This document shows positions 52,044 through 62,500 of a DNA stretch of 64,000 nucleotides, piece by piece (within the stretch, counting starts at the first letter, position 1; every line of letters starts with the position of its first letter). Origin of the DNA: Benzoatithermus flavus (lineage in GTDB: Bacteria > Pseudomonadota > Alphaproteobacteria > Geminicoccales > Geminicoccaceae); assembly GCF_037908215.1 (NCBI RefSeq), contig NZ_JBBLZC010000011.1:99967-163966 (forward strand). The letters run 5' to 3'. The position numbers and the translations under genes are program-made. The notes below the pieces were generated by a model, which saw nothing but the letters and a program-made list of their open reading frames with translations, made no database searches and was not told where the DNA came from.

Positions 52044-52423
52044 CCCTGACCTCCGTTCCCTGGGGTGACGACGCGCGGCCCGCGCCGGGCCGGCACCGAA
52101 GAGGAAAGACTAGGGGACGAGGCCGTGGCTGGCCAGGGGCGAGACGGATTCTTCCGGCGCCGCGGCGTCGGCCGTCACGGTCCCGAGATCGCCGTCGCGG
52201 CGCCGTGCTTCCAGCGCGAGGGGCCGTCCGTGACCCTCGGGCGGCGGCCGGATCTCCGCCGCTTCCGGCGACTTCTGCGCCTGCGGCCGCGCCTCGTCCG
52301 ATGCCAGCCTCTCCGGTCCCGGCCCGTCTGCCGGACCGAAAGGCCGGGCTCCGTTGCCTCGATCGGGACGGCTCGTCGCTGGCGGAAGGATGCCCGTGCC
52401 GCGCCCGTCCCGAGCCAGCCGGG
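52044..52423. other. Gene-free spacer between lysR and ohr
   Basis: 380 bp of high-GC DNA with no recognisable gene, promoter or repeat. Long open frames through it are continuations of frames antisense to or out of phase with lysR and lack protein motifs. Confidence 0.5.
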
Positions 52424-53317
52424 TCAGAATGTCGGCTCGACCTTCAGGCCCAGCTCCGCGCCCAGCCATTTCGTGAACAGGCGCAGGGTGTGGCGCTGGC
52501 GCGCGCTGCGCGGAAAGACCAGATGGTGGCCCACATAGCGGATGTCCTCGGCACATCCAGCCAGAGGGCGTACCAGCCGTCCGCTGGCGAGCTCGCGCTC
52601 GGTGAGCCGGGTCGACTCCAGGGTCACCCCGAGCCCGTCGGCAGCAGCGGCGATCGCAAGAAAGCTCCGGTCGAAGCGAACCCCTTGCGGCCGGGGAGCC
52701 GGGAGACCGTTGCGTGCGAACCAGTCCGACCAGCGGACCTGCTTGGTCTCGCTCTCGATCAGGATGTGGTCGAACAGATCCATCGGCGTCTTGATCGTCC
52801 GCCCGAGTTCCGGCGTGCAGAGCGGGGTAACCGTCTCCTCGCCCAAAGGTATGACGACGAGCCCCTCCTGATGCGGCAGGCCATAAACGATGTCCGCGTC
52901 GAACTCGTCGTTGAGGAACCGCGTGTAGTCGGTGCCCGCCGCCAGCCGGACCTCGATGCCGGGGTGATCGCGCAGGAATCTCGGCAGACGCGGCATCAGC
53001 CATTGCGTGGCGAAGCTGGGCGCGCTGTGCAGGCGCAGGAGCTGGGGGCCGCGGGTCGATACCATCTCCAGGCCGCGACGCAGCTCCTCGAACGCGACGC
53101 CGACGTGCCGCATCAGCGCCTCGCCCTCGGGGGTCAGGCGAACCGCTCGGCCGTCGCGCGTGAACAGGCTCGCCCCCAGCGTCTGCTCCAGCTTGCGGAC
53201 GGCGTGGCTCACGGCGCTCGGTGTCAGGCCGAGCTCCGCCGCGGCGAAGCGGAACGAGCCGGTGCGCCCGGCCGCCTCGAACGCGCGCAGGATCGACAGC
53301 GGCACCTGATGCAGCAT
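52424..53317 (-). CDS. LysR-family transcription regulator (GcvA-like)
   Basis: 297 residues: an N-terminal HTH (LSILRAFEAAGRTGSFRFAA then ELGLTPSAVSHAVRKLEQTL, GASLFTRDGRAVRLTPEG) and a periplasmic-binding-protein-like effector domain starting around 90 (LRLHSAPSFATQWLMPRLPR). The HTH and PSFATQWL segment put it in the GcvA-like group. It is divergent from the SDR/transketolase/TRAP genes, with an operator-like dyad 7 bp upstream of its start, so it probably controls that catabolic operon and itself. The inducer is unknown. Confidence 0.92.
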   Translation of the reverse strand: MLHQVPLSILRAFEAAGRTGSFRFAAAELGLTPSAVSHAVRKLEQTLGASLFTRDGRAVRLTPEGEALMRHVGVAFEELRRGLEMVSTRGPQLLRLHSAPSFATQWLMPRLPRFLRDHPGIEVRLAAGTDYTRFLNDEFDADIVYGLPHQEGLVVIPLGEETVTPLCTPELGRTIKTPMDLFDHILIESETKQVRWSDWFARNGLPAPRPQGVRFDRSFLAIAAAADGLGVTLESTRLTERELASGRLVRPLAGCAEDIRYVGHHLVFPRSARQRHTLRLFTKWLGAELGLKVEPTF

Positions 53318-53323
53318 GGGTCA

Positions 53324-53340
53324 GATGAATCATATTCATC
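53324..53340. promoter_or_regulatory. LysR-type box (dyad with T-N11-A)
   Basis: GATGAAT (53324-53330) / ATTCATC (53334-53340) is a perfect 7-bp inverted repeat around CAT. It contains T-N11-A (53326 and 53338), the LysR-family core. It lies in the divergent lysR-SDR spacer, close to the lysR start. Confidence 0.6.
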
Positions 53341-53426
53341 GAAAGGTGTAAAGATCGCGTTTGTGCCGACGAAGCAGATGAAGGAGAGTCACCGCCGAAC
53401 CGAGGTCACGTGATCGGGAGACACGG

Positions 53427-54179
53427 ATGCTTCTGGCCGGCAAGGTGGCCGTCATCTCCGGTGCCGCCAATCCGCGCGGGATCGGGCTCGCAACCGCGCG
53501 GCTGTTCGCGACGCACGGCGCCAGGGTCGCCATCCTGGATCTTGACGAGACGGCGGCACGGGACGCGGCGGCAGGGCTCGGCGCCGAGCACCGTGGTTTC
53601 GCCTGCGACGTGACCGATCCGGCCGCCTGCAAGGAGGCGGCCCGGCGCGCACTCGCGGCGTTCGGCCAGGTCGACGTCCTGATCAACAACGCCGGCATCA
53701 CCCAGCCGGTCAAGCTCATGGATATCACGCCCGACGACTTGCACCGCATCCTCGAGGTGAACCTGAGCGGCGTCCTTTACCTGAGCCAGGCCTTCATCCC
53801 GCACATGCGCGAGCGCAGGCAGGGCTCGATCGCGTGCATGTCCTCGGTTTCCGCCCAGCGCGGCGGCGGCATCTTCGGCGGGCCGCACTATTCGGCCGCC
53901 AAGGCCGGCGTGCTGGGGCTGGCGAAGGCGATGGCGCGCGAGCTCGGGCCGGATGGCATCCGGGTGAACTGCGTGACGCCCGGCCTGATCCAGACCGACA
54001 TCACCGGCGGCAAGCTCACCGACGCGATGCGGCAGGAGATCCTCAAGGGGATTCCCCTGAACCGGCTCGGCACGGCCGACGACATCGCCGGCATCTACCT
54101 GTTCCTCGCCTCCGACCTCTCCGCCTACGTCACCGGTGCGGTGATCGATGCCAACGGCGGCATGCTGATCCACGGCTGA
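53427..54179 (+). CDS. Classical SDR oxidoreductase of the catabolic cluster
   Basis: 250 residues. Cofactor motif SGAANPRGIGLATARLFATH (from residue 11), acidic D38/D40 after strand 2 (AILDLDE) favouring NAD over NADP, LINNAGITQPVKLMDITPDD, and the catalytic S140, Y155, K159 (GGPHYSAAKAGVLGL). It should oxidise a secondary alcohol such as a polyol or sugar acid. It lies 69 bp upstream of the split transketolase, suggesting that its keto product is the transketolase donor. Confidence 0.88.
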   Translation: MLLAGKVAVISGAANPRGIGLATARLFATHGARVAILDLDETAARDAAAGLGAEHRGFACDVTDPAACKEAARRALAAFGQVDVLINNAGITQPVKLMDITPDDLHRILEVNLSGVLYLSQAFIPHMRERRQGSIACMSSVSAQRGGGIFGGPHYSAAKAGVLGLAKAMARELGPDGIRVNCVTPGLIQTDITGGKLTDAMRQEILKGIPLNRLGTADDIAGIYLFLASDLSAYVTGAVIDANGGMLIHG

Positions 54180-54248
54180 GCGGACAGCCCGGGCGCGGCC
54201 CCGGCGCGGGCCGGCCCGAACCCTTGTCGGACATGGAGGGAGAGCATC

Positions 54249-55106
54249 ATGGAGACGAGCGGCGGGGCTGCACGGCCCCTGTCCAACGTATCCCTTGCCC
54301 AGCGGGCCCATCGTATCCGCCGCAACGCCTTGCGCATGGGCGAGGTCCAGGGCCAGGGCTACATCGCCCAGGCGCTCGGCGTCGCCGACGTGCTGGCCGT
54401 GGCCTACTTCCACGCCCTGCGCTACCGCCCCGAGGAGCCCTACTGGGAGGGGCGCGACCGCTTCCTGCTCTCGATCGGGCATTACGCCATCGCCCTTTAC
54501 GCGGCGCTGATCGAGGCGGGGATCCTCCCCGAGGAGGAGCTCGAGACCTACGGCGGCGACGACAGCCGCCTGCCGATGTCGGGCATGGCGAGCTACACGC
54601 CGGGGATGGAGATCAGCGGCGGCTCGCTCGGCATCGGCCTCGGCATCGCCGTCGGCATGTGTCTCGGGCTGAGGCGGAAGGGGTCCGACCGCTTCGTCTA
54701 CAACCTGATGTCCGACGGCGAGCTGGGCGAAGGCCCGACCTGGGAGGCGGCCATGTCGGCCGGCCACTGGAAGCTCGGCAACCTGATCTGCCTCGTGGAC
54801 GTGAACCGGATGCAGGCCGACGGGCCGTCGCCCGAGGTGCTGAACGCCGAGCCGCTGCCGGCCAAGTGGGAGGCCTTCGGCTGGCACGCGCAGCGGGTGG
54901 ACGGCAACGACATCGACGCGCTGGTGCGGGCGTTCGACACGGCGCGCGCGCTGGATGAGCCCAAGCCGCGCGTGATCATCTGCGACACCAAGATGGCGAA
55001 GGGCGTCCCCTTCCTGGAGGCCCGCGAGAAGTCGCACTTCCTGCGGGTGGAGCAGCACGAATGGGCAAAGGCACTGGCGGCGCTCGACGCCGGGAGGCAG
55101 GCATGA
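54249..55106 (+). CDS. Transketolase, N-terminal (TPP-binding) subunit
   Basis: 285 residues covering only the PP domain of transketolase: AYFHALRYRPEEPYWEGRDR, LLSIGHYAIALYAALIEAG, and the TPP/Mg motif SDGELGEGPTWEAAMSAGHW with NLICLVDVNRMQADGPSPEV. Catalytic His residues of this half are in SIGHYA and KSHFLRVEQHEW. The missing Pyr and C-terminal domains are encoded by the next gene, whose start overlaps by 4 bp (ATGA), so a heteromeric enzyme is formed. Split transketolases occur in specialised pentose or branched-sugar pathways. Confidence 0.92.
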   Translation: METSGGAARPLSNVSLAQRAHRIRRNALRMGEVQGQGYIAQALGVADVLAVAYFHALRYRPEEPYWEGRDRFLLSIGHYAIALYAALIEAGILPEEELETYGGDDSRLPMSGMASYTPGMEISGGSLGIGLGIAVGMCLGLRRKGSDRFVYNLMSDGELGEGPTWEAAMSAGHWKLGNLICLVDVNRMQADGPSPEVLNAEPLPAKWEAFGWHAQRVDGNDIDALVRAFDTARALDEPKPRVIICDTKMAKGVPFLEAREKSHFLRVEQHEWAKALAALDAGRQA

Positions 55107-56176
55107 GCCGGACGAAACGCGGGCCGTGGCGGGGCGGTGCAGGGATCCAGGTGACGGCCGGGCAGGCGGAGGGCGGGCAGCCCCCCGAGCAGACCCCGAA
55201 GCAGCGGCTGACCACCTCGGCCATGATCGCTTCGCTCGCGGCCGAGGGGCAGCGGACCAAGCCGGCCCCGTTCGGCCACGCGCTGGTGGAGCTGGCGAAG
55301 GACCGGCCCGAGATCGTCGGCATGACGGCCGATCTCGGCAAGTACACGGACCTGCACGTCTTCGCCAAGGCGTACCCGGACCGCTTCTACCAGATGGGCA
55401 TGGCCGAGCAGCTCTTGATGCTCGCCGCCGCCGGCATGGCGCACGAGGGCTTTCTGCCCTTCGTCACCACCTATGCGGTGTTCGCCTCGCGCCGGACCTA
55501 CGATTTCATCAGCCAGGGCATCGCCGAGGAGGGGCTGAACGTCAAGATCTGCTGCGCGCTCCCCGGCCTGACCACGGGCTATGGCCCGAGCCACCAGGCG
55601 ACGGAGGACATCGCGATCTTCCGCGGCATGCCGGATCTCACGATCGTGGATCCCTGCGACGCGCTGGACATCGAGCAGGCCACCCGGGCCATCGCCGCGC
55701 ATGACGGACCGGTCTACATGCGCCTCCTGCGCGGGAACGTGCCGCTGGTGCTCGACGAGTACGATTACCGGTTCGAGCTGGGCAAGGCGAAGCTGGTCCG
55801 CGACGGCACCGATGCGCTCGTCGTCTCGTCCGGCTTCATGACCATGCGGGCGCTGGAGACGGCCGAGCTGCTCGAGGCGGACCGTGTGAGCCTCGCCGTG
55901 CTGCACGTGCCGACCGTCAAGCCGCTGGACGAGGCGACGATTCTCCACGAGGCCCGGCGCGACGGGCGGCTGGTGATCGTGGCGGAGAACCACACCGTCA
56001 TCGGCGGCCTGGGCGAGGCGGTGGCCGCGACGCTGCTCCGCGCCGGGGTGGCACCGAAGTTCCGGCAGGTAGCGCTGCCGGACGCGTTTCTCGATGCCGG
56101 GGCGCTGCCGACGCTGCACGACCGCTACGGCATCTCGGCCAACGCCATGGCCGCCAGCATCAAGGGCTGGCTCTAG
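55103..56176 (+). CDS. Transketolase, C-terminal (Pyr + C) subunit
   Basis: 357 residues. A basic, Gly-rich extension (about 35 residues) precedes the Pyr domain: PAPFGHALVELAKDRPEIVG, MTADLGKYTDLHVFAKAYPD, RFYQMGMAEQLLMLAAAGMA (the Glu that activates TPP is in GMAEQ). CALPGLTTGYGPSHQATEDI and the C-terminal domain (LGKAKLVRDGTDALVVSSGF) follow. It pairs with the upstream subunit. No kinase or aldolase gene is nearby, so the substrate could be an unphosphorylated ketose or ketose derivative; that is inference. Confidence 0.92.
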   Translation: MSRTKRGPWRGGAGIQVTAGQAEGGQPPEQTPKQRLTTSAMIASLAAEGQRTKPAPFGHALVELAKDRPEIVGMTADLGKYTDLHVFAKAYPDRFYQMGMAEQLLMLAAAGMAHEGFLPFVTTYAVFASRRTYDFISQGIAEEGLNVKICCALPGLTTGYGPSHQATEDIAIFRGMPDLTIVDPCDALDIEQATRAIAAHDGPVYMRLLRGNVPLVLDEYDYRFELGKAKLVRDGTDALVVSSGFMTMRALETAELLEADRVSLAVLHVPTVKPLDEATILHEARRDGRLVIVAENHTVIGGLGEAVAATLLRAGVAPKFRQVALPDAFLDAGALPTLHDRYGISANAMAASIKGWL

Positions 56177-56473
56177 GCACCGCCTTCCGGCCCGGCGCCC
56201 CGCCGCCCCGGCAGGTGCTGCGGCCACGGTCGAGGGGAAGGGCGCCGACAGCAGCGGCGGGCCAGATCCCCGCCGGATCTTCTGCATTCTCGCCCCCGGC
56301 ACGAGCGGGAGCGCCCACGGCGGCCGGGCCGCGCTTCGGCTCGCGCCATCGCTGCAGCCGTGACGCCCGCCTCGGGGCCGCTCGAGCCGAGCGGGGCCTC
56401 GTCGTCACAGCCGTCAACATCCTCCGGCGCGTGATGCGCGACCGGCGGAACAAGGAAGGGAGCGTTGAACGTC
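56177..56473. other. Spacer between transketolase and TRAP genes
   Basis: 297 bp with no convincing gene. The DctP ribosome binding site GGAAGGGAG is at its right end. A separate promoter for the TRAP genes is possible but none is clear. Confidence 0.5.
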
Positions 56474-57496
56474 ATGACCCATGAGAATGGCCGCATCACC
56501 CGTCGGGCCGTGCTGGCGGCCGGCGCCGCGCTGCCGCTGGGCGCCGGCATCGCCCGCCGGGCCTCGGCGGCCGAGTTCAACTTCAAGCTGGCGACGGGGC
56601 AGGACCCGACCCACCCGGTGAACCTGCGGGCACAGGAGGCGATCGACCGGATCCGCGAGGCGACCGGCGGCAGGCTCGAGATCCGGCTCTTCCCGGCCAA
56701 CCAGCTGGGGTCGGACACGGACCTGCTCTCGCAGGTGCGCAGCGGCGGAGTCGAGCTCTTCAACCTCTCGTCCTCCGTCCTCGCGACGCTCGTGCCCGCA
56801 GCCGGCATCGTGAACACCGGCTTCGCCTTCCCCGGCTACGACGCGGTGTGGCAGGCCATGGACGGCGATCTCGGCACCTACGTCCGCGCGCAGATCGCGA
56901 AGGCCGGCCTGATGACCGCGTCCCGCATCTGGGACAACGGCTTCCGCCAGATCACCACCTCGACCCGCCCGATCAACACGCCCGAGGACCTCGAGGGCCT
57001 CAAGATCCGGGTGCCGCAGGCGCCGACCTTGACCTCGCTCTTCAAGGCGCTCAAGGCCGGCCCGGCACCCATCAACTTCAACGAACTCTACTCCGCGCTC
57101 CAGACCAAGGTGGTGGAAGCGCAGGAGAACCCGCTGCCGATCATCGCGACGACCAAGCTCTACGAGGTCCAGAAATACTGCAGCATGACCAGCCACGTCT
57201 GGGACGGCTACTGGATCCTGGCCAACCGGCGCGCCTGGGGACGGCTGCCCGACGACGTCCGCGCGATCGCCGAGCGGGAATTCGACCGCTCCGCGGCGGA
57301 CCAGCGGGCCGACATCGCGCGGCTGAGCGTCTCGCTGCGCCAGGACCTGACCGCGAAGGGGCTCCAGTTCAACGACGTGGACCGGGAACCTTTCCGCGCA
57401 GCGCTGCGCAAGACGTCCTTCTATCAGGATTGGAAGTCGAAGTACGGCGACGAGGCCTGGAGCAAGCTCGAGCAAGTCGTCGGCAAGCTGGTGTGA
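56474..57496 (+). CDS. dctP: TRAP transporter substrate-binding protein DctP (second system)
   Basis: 340 residues. A Tat-like leader GRITRRAVLAAGAALPLGAG precedes cleavage near ASAAEF. Family signatures: NFKLATGQDPTHPVNLRAQE, RLFPANQLGSDTDLLSQVRS, LEGLKIRVPQAPTLTSLFKA (carboxylate-binding Arg), and LQTKVVEAQENPLPIIATTK. ATG 56474 is preferred over an upstream TTG at 56465 because AGGGAG lies 11 nt from the ATG but 2 nt from the TTG. The stop overlaps the GTG start of the fused permease. It probably binds the sugar acid or polyol acid degraded by the SDR/transketolase. Confidence 0.92.
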   Translation: MTHENGRITRRAVLAAGAALPLGAGIARRASAAEFNFKLATGQDPTHPVNLRAQEAIDRIREATGGRLEIRLFPANQLGSDTDLLSQVRSGGVELFNLSSSVLATLVPAAGIVNTGFAFPGYDAVWQAMDGDLGTYVRAQIAKAGLMTASRIWDNGFRQITTSTRPINTPEDLEGLKIRVPQAPTLTSLFKALKAGPAPINFNELYSALQTKVVEAQENPLPIIATTKLYEVQKYCSMTSHVWDGYWILANRRAWGRLPDDVRAIAEREFDRSAADQRADIARLSVSLRQDLTAKGLQFNDVDREPFRAALRKTSFYQDWKSKYGDEAWSKLEQVVGKLV

Positions 57497-59385
57497 CCGC
57501 TGTGACCCACCCCGAGAACATCCCCGTGACGGCGAGCGAGAGCCTCGTCTTCGAGAAGCGCAACGGGGCGGCGTCCCTGGACGCCACCCTCCGGTCTCTG
57601 GTCGAGATCCCGGCCGCACTCCTCGTCCTGGTCGAGGTCGGCGTGCTGCTCGCCGGCGTGGTCGCACGCTACGTCTTCCACCAGCCTCTCGTCTGGTCCG
57701 ACGAGCTGGCCTCGATCCTGTTCCTGTGGCTCGCCATGCTGGGGGCCGTGGTGGCGTTCCAGCGTGGCGAGCACATGCGCATGACCGCCGTCATCGGCAT
57801 GGTCCCGCCACCTGCGCGCGCCTTTCTCGACGTCGTCGCGATCGCCGCCGCCCTCGCCTTCCTGCTCGTCGTGGTCGAGCCGGCCTTCGAGTTCGCCTCG
57901 GAGGAGAGCTTCATCACCACGCCGGCGCTGGAGATCCCGAACGTCTGGCGTGCCGCGGCGCTGCCGGTCGGGATGGGCCTGATGATCCTGACGGCGCTGC
58001 TGCGGCTGGCGGAGGTCGGCAGCCGGCGCCTGGTGCTGGGTGCGCTGGGCCTGGTTGCCGCCCTGGTCGCGGTCATGGTCCTGCTCCAGCCCGTGCTGCA
58101 GGATCTCGGCAACCTGAATCTGCTGGTCTTCTTCGTGGGCGTGGTCGCAGCGGCCGTGTTCGCCGGCGTGCCCATCGCCTTTGCCTTCGGGCTGGCTACC
58201 GTGGGCTACATCGCGCTCACCACCGACACGCCGATGCTCGTCGTGGTCGGCCGCATGGACGAGGGCATGTCGCACCTCATCCTGCTGTCGGTGCCGCTGT
58301 TCGTCTTCTTGGGCCAGCTGATCGAGATGACCGGGATGGCGAAGGCCATGGTCGCCTTTCTTGCCAGCCTCTTGGGCCATGTTCGGGGCGGGCTCTCCTA
58401 CGTTCTCGTCGGCGCCATGTACCTGGTGTCCGGCATCTCGGGGTCGAAGGCCGCGGACATGGCCGCGGTGGCCCCGGTGCTTTTCCCCGAGATGCGCAGC
58501 CGCGGCGCCAAGCCCGGCGACCTCGTCGCCCTGCTGTCGGCCACCGGCGCCCAGACCGAGACCATCCCGCCGAGCCTCGTGCTCATCACCATCGGCGCGG
58601 TCACCGGTGTGTCCATCGCGGCGCTGTTCACCGGCGGGATGCTGCCGGGCGTCGTGCTCGGCGCCACGCTCTGCGCCGTCGTCTGGTACCGCTACCGGGG
58701 CGAGGACCTGTCCCATGTGCGGCGCGCGAGCTGGGGCGAGATCGGCCGCGCCTTCGTCATCTCCGTTCCGGCGATCGCACTTCCCTTCCTGATCCGGGCG
58801 GCCGTTGTCGAGGGCGTGGCCACCGCCACCGAGGTGTCCACCATCGGCATCGTCTACGCGGTGCTGGCCGGGCTACTGATCTACCGCCGGTTCGACTGGC
58901 GCCGTCTCGGGCCGATGCTGATCGACACCGCGGCTCTCTCGGGCGCCATCCTGCTGATCATCGGCGCCGCGACCGGCATGGCTTGGGCGCTGACCCAGTC
59001 GGGCTTCTCGGCCGACCTGGCATCGGCGATGGCGGACCTGCCCGGCGGCGCGCCGGCGTTCATGGCGATCTCGATCGTCGCCTTCATCATCCTCGGCAGC
59101 GTGCTCGAAGGCATTCCGGCGATCGTGCTGTTCGGGCCGCTGCTGTTCCCGATCGCCCGGCAGGTCGGCATCCACGAGGTGCACTATGCGATGGTGGTGG
59201 TCCTGGCCATGGGGGTCGGGCTGTTCGCGCCGCCGTTCGGGGTCGGCTACTACGCCGCCTGCGCCATCAGCCGGATCCATCCCGACGAGGGCATGCGGCC
59301 CATCATGGGCTACATCCTCGCCCTGATCGTCGGCCTCGTCGTCGTCGCTGCCGTGCCCTGGATCTCCCTCGGCTTTCTCGGCTGA
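57493..59385 (+). CDS. dctQM: Fused TRAP permease DctQM
   Basis: About 630 residues. The first 190 are a DctQ domain (PAALLVLVEVGVLLAGVVAR, YVFHQPLVWSDELASILFLW) and the rest a DctM domain (FFVGVVAAAVFAGVPIAFAF, SVPLFVFLGQLIEMTGMAKA, MYLVSGISGSKAADMAAVAP, VLEGIPAIVLFGPLLFPIAR). The fusion is in one frame without a stop, as in SiaQM of Haemophilus. The start is a GTG at 57493 overlapping the dctP stop (GTGA), with another GTG at 57502; there is no ATG before the first helix. Uptake half of the catabolic cluster. Confidence 0.93.
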   Translation: MTAVTHPENIPVTASESLVFEKRNGAASLDATLRSLVEIPAALLVLVEVGVLLAGVVARYVFHQPLVWSDELASILFLWLAMLGAVVAFQRGEHMRMTAVIGMVPPPARAFLDVVAIAAALAFLLVVVEPAFEFASEESFITTPALEIPNVWRAAALPVGMGLMILTALLRLAEVGSRRLVLGALGLVAALVAVMVLLQPVLQDLGNLNLLVFFVGVVAAAVFAGVPIAFAFGLATVGYIALTTDTPMLVVVGRMDEGMSHLILLSVPLFVFLGQLIEMTGMAKAMVAFLASLLGHVRGGLSYVLVGAMYLVSGISGSKAADMAAVAPVLFPEMRSRGAKPGDLVALLSATGAQTETIPPSLVLITIGAVTGVSIAALFTGGMLPGVVLGATLCAVVWYRYRGEDLSHVRRASWGEIGRAFVISVPAIALPFLIRAAVVEGVATATEVSTIGIVYAVLAGLLIYRRFDWRRLGPMLIDTAALSGAILLIIGAATGMAWALTQSGFSADLASAMADLPGGAPAFMAISIVAFIILGSVLEGIPAIVLFGPLLFPIARQVGIHEVHYAMVVVLAMGVGLFAPPFGVGYYAACAISRIHPDEGMRPIMGYILALIVGLVVVAAVPWISLGFLG

Positions 59386-59396
59386 CGGAGACGGCA

Positions 59397-59432
59397 GGCG
59401 CGTGACGGCCCCGCCCGAGACCGTCACGCGCC
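59397..59432. terminator. Convergent 12-bp hairpin between dctQM and pyc
   Basis: GGCGCGTGACGG (59397-59408) pairs exactly with CCGTCACGCGCC (59421-59432) across a 12-nt loop. It is 12 bp after the dctQM stop and 82 bp from the pyc stop. No U-tract, but position and stem strength point to a bidirectional terminator. Confidence 0.65.
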
Positions 59433-59513
59433 CGAAGGCCGAAGGACCGAGCACCCGTCGAGAGCGGCGCCGGCCGGGGAGGCGCGAGCCTCGTGCTGCT
59501 GCCGCCCGAGCGC

Positions 59514-62500
59514 TCACCCCAGCACGAGCAGCAGGTCCTTGGCGTCGATCTGGCTGCCGGGCTGGACCAGGACCTCCAGGACGACGCCGTCGCGGGGCGC
59601 GTGCAGGGCGGTCTCCATCTTCATGGCCTCGAGCGTCATGACGAGGTCGCCGGCCTTCACCTTCTGGCCGGGCTTCACCGCCACGGTCGCGATCGAGCCC
59701 GGCATGGGCGCCGCGAGATGCGCGTCGTTGCCCTCCTCGGCCTTCCGGCGCTGCTGCACGGTCGCGGCCACGGCCCGGTTCGGCACGGCGATCACGCGCG
59801 GCTGGCCGTTGAGCTCGAAGAACACCTCGACCGAGCCGTCCTCGCGCGTCTCGCCCACCGCCGTGAGCTGGATCACGAGCGTCTTGCCGCGCTCGAGGTC
59901 GACCGTGATCGCCTCGCCGGGCCGCATGCCGTAGAAGAACACCGAGGTCGGCAGCACCGAGACGGGGCCGTATTTGCGCCGGACGTGAGCGTATTCCGCG
60001 AACACCTTGGGGTACATGAGCCAGGAGGCGAGGTCGCGGTCGTCGAGCTTGCGGCCGGTGGCCTTCTCGCCCGCGGCGCGCTCGGCCTCGAGGTCGGCCT
60101 CGGGCAGAAGGGCACCGGGGCGCACCGTGATCGGCCGCTCGCCCTTCAGGACCTTCCTCTGCAGGGCCTCGGGCCAGCCGCCCGGCGGCTGGCCGAGATC
60201 GCCCCGCAGCATCTCGACCACCGAGGCCGGGAACGCGATCTCCTTCGCGGGATCGAGCACGTCCTCCGGGGTGAGGCCCTGGCTCACCATCATGAGCGCC
60301 ATGTCGCCCACGACCTTGGAGGAGGGGGTAACCTTGACGATGTCGCCGAAGAGGTCGTTGGCGGTGCGGTAGGCGCGCGCCACCTCGTGCCAGCGGGTCT
60401 CGAGCCCGAGTGCGCGCGCCTGCTCCTTCAGGTTCGTGAACTGCCCGCCCGGCATCTCGTGGAGATAGACCTCCGACGCACCGCTGCGAAGGTCGCTCTC
60501 GAACGCGGCGTAGCGGGCGCGCACGGCCTCCCAGTAGAACGAGATCCTCCGGATCGCATCCGGGTCGAGGCCGGTGGCGCGCTCGGTCTGGGCGAGGGCT
60601 TCCACGATCGAGCCCAGGCAGGGCTGGGAGGTGGTGCCCGACATGGCGTCCATCGCGGCGTCGATCGCGTCCACCCCGGCCTCGACCGCGGCCAGCACGG
60701 AAGCACCGGCGATGCCCGAGGTGTCGTGGGTGTGGAAGTGGATGGGAAGGCCCACCGCCTCCTTGAGGGCCTTGACGAGGACACGCGCGGCCGCGGGCTT
60801 CAGGAGCCCCGCCATGTCCTTGATGCCCAGGATGTGGCAGCCCGCGCGCTCGAGCTGCTTCGCCACGTCGACATAGTAGGCGAGCGGGTACTTGGCGCGG
60901 GCAGGATCGAGGATGTCGCCCGTGTAGCAGAAGGCGCCCTCGATCAGCCCGCCGGCCTCGCCCACGGCATCGATCGCGACCCGCATGTTCTCGACCCAGT
61001 TCAGGCAGTCGAAGATGCGGAACAGATCCATCCCGGCCGCCTTGGCCTCGCGGACGAAGAAGCGGACCACGTTGTCGGGGTAGTTGGTGTAGCCGACGCC
61101 GTTCGCCCCGCGCAGCAGCATCTGGAGCAAAAGGTTCGGCACCGCCTCGCGGATGCGGGCCAGGCGCTCCCACGGGTCCTCGGCGAGAAAGCGCATGGCG
61201 ACGTCGAACGTGGCCCCGCCCCAGCATTCGAGCGAGAGGAGCTGCGGCAGGCCGGTGGCATAGGCCGGGCCGATGGCGGCGAGGTCGAAGGTGCGCATCC
61301 GGGTCGCAAGGAGCGACTGGTGCGCGTCGCGCATGGTGGTGTCGGTGACGAGCACCCGGCGTTCGGCCTTCATCCAGGCGGCGAAGCGCTCGGGGCCCAG
61401 CGCCGCGAGGAGCTGGCGCGTGCCGGGGGCGGGCGCGCCCGGAAAGACCGGCGGCTCGGGCTCGCGCGCATGGGCCGGCGGGCGCGGGCGGTTCCTGGTC
61501 TCGGGATGGCCGTTGACGGTGACGTCGGCGATCCAGGTGAGGAGCCGCGTGGCGCGGTCGCGGCGGCGGGTAAGCTGGAACAGCTCGGGCGTCTCGTCGA
61601 TGAAGCGGGTGGTGTAGTCGAGCGAGCGGAACTTCGGGTGTCCCAGCACCGCCTCGAGGAAGGCGAGGTTGGTGGCGACACCGCGGATGCGGTACTCGCG
61701 CAAGGCCCGCTCCATCCGGGCGATCGCCTCCTCGGCCGTCGGCGCCCAGGCCGTGACCTTCTCGAGCAAGGGGTCGTAGTAGCGCGTCACCACGGCGCCG
61801 GAATAGGCGGTGCCGCCGTCGATGCGGATGCCGAAGCCCATCGCCCCGCGATAGGCGGTGATCCGGCCGTAGTCGGGGATGAAGCGGTTCTCGGGGTTCT
61901 CGGTGGTGATCCGGCACTGGAGCGCGTGGCCGGAGAGACGGATCTGTGCCTGCTCCGGGATGCCGGTCGCCGCGACCTCGCCGATCCGCCTGCCCTCGGC
62001 GATCCGGATCTGCGCCTTCACGATGTCGAGGCCGGTCACGACCTCGGTGACCGTGTGCTCGACCTGGATGCGGGGATTGACCTCGATGAAGTAGAAGGCG
62101 CCCGTGTCGGCATCCATCAGGAACTCGACCGTGCCGGCCCCGACATAGTCGGTGGCGCGGCCGATCTTCAGCGCCGCCTCGCACAAGGCCCGGCGCGTGG
62201 CATCGTCGAGATAGGGGGCGGGGGCGCGCTCGATCACCTTCTGGTGCCGGCGCTGGATGGTGCAGTCGCGCTCGAACAGGTGGACGAGGTTGCCGTGGGT
62301 GTCGCCCAGAAGCTGCACCTCGACGTGGCGCGCACGGCGGACCAGCTTCTCGAGATAGACCTCGTCCTTGCCGAAGGCGGCGCGCGCCTCGCGCTTCGCG
62401 GTCGTGACGGCATCCAAGAGCCCCGCCTCGCTCTCGATCGGCCGCATGCCGCGCCCGCCGCCGCCCCAGGACGCCTTCAGCATGACGGGATAGCCGATCC

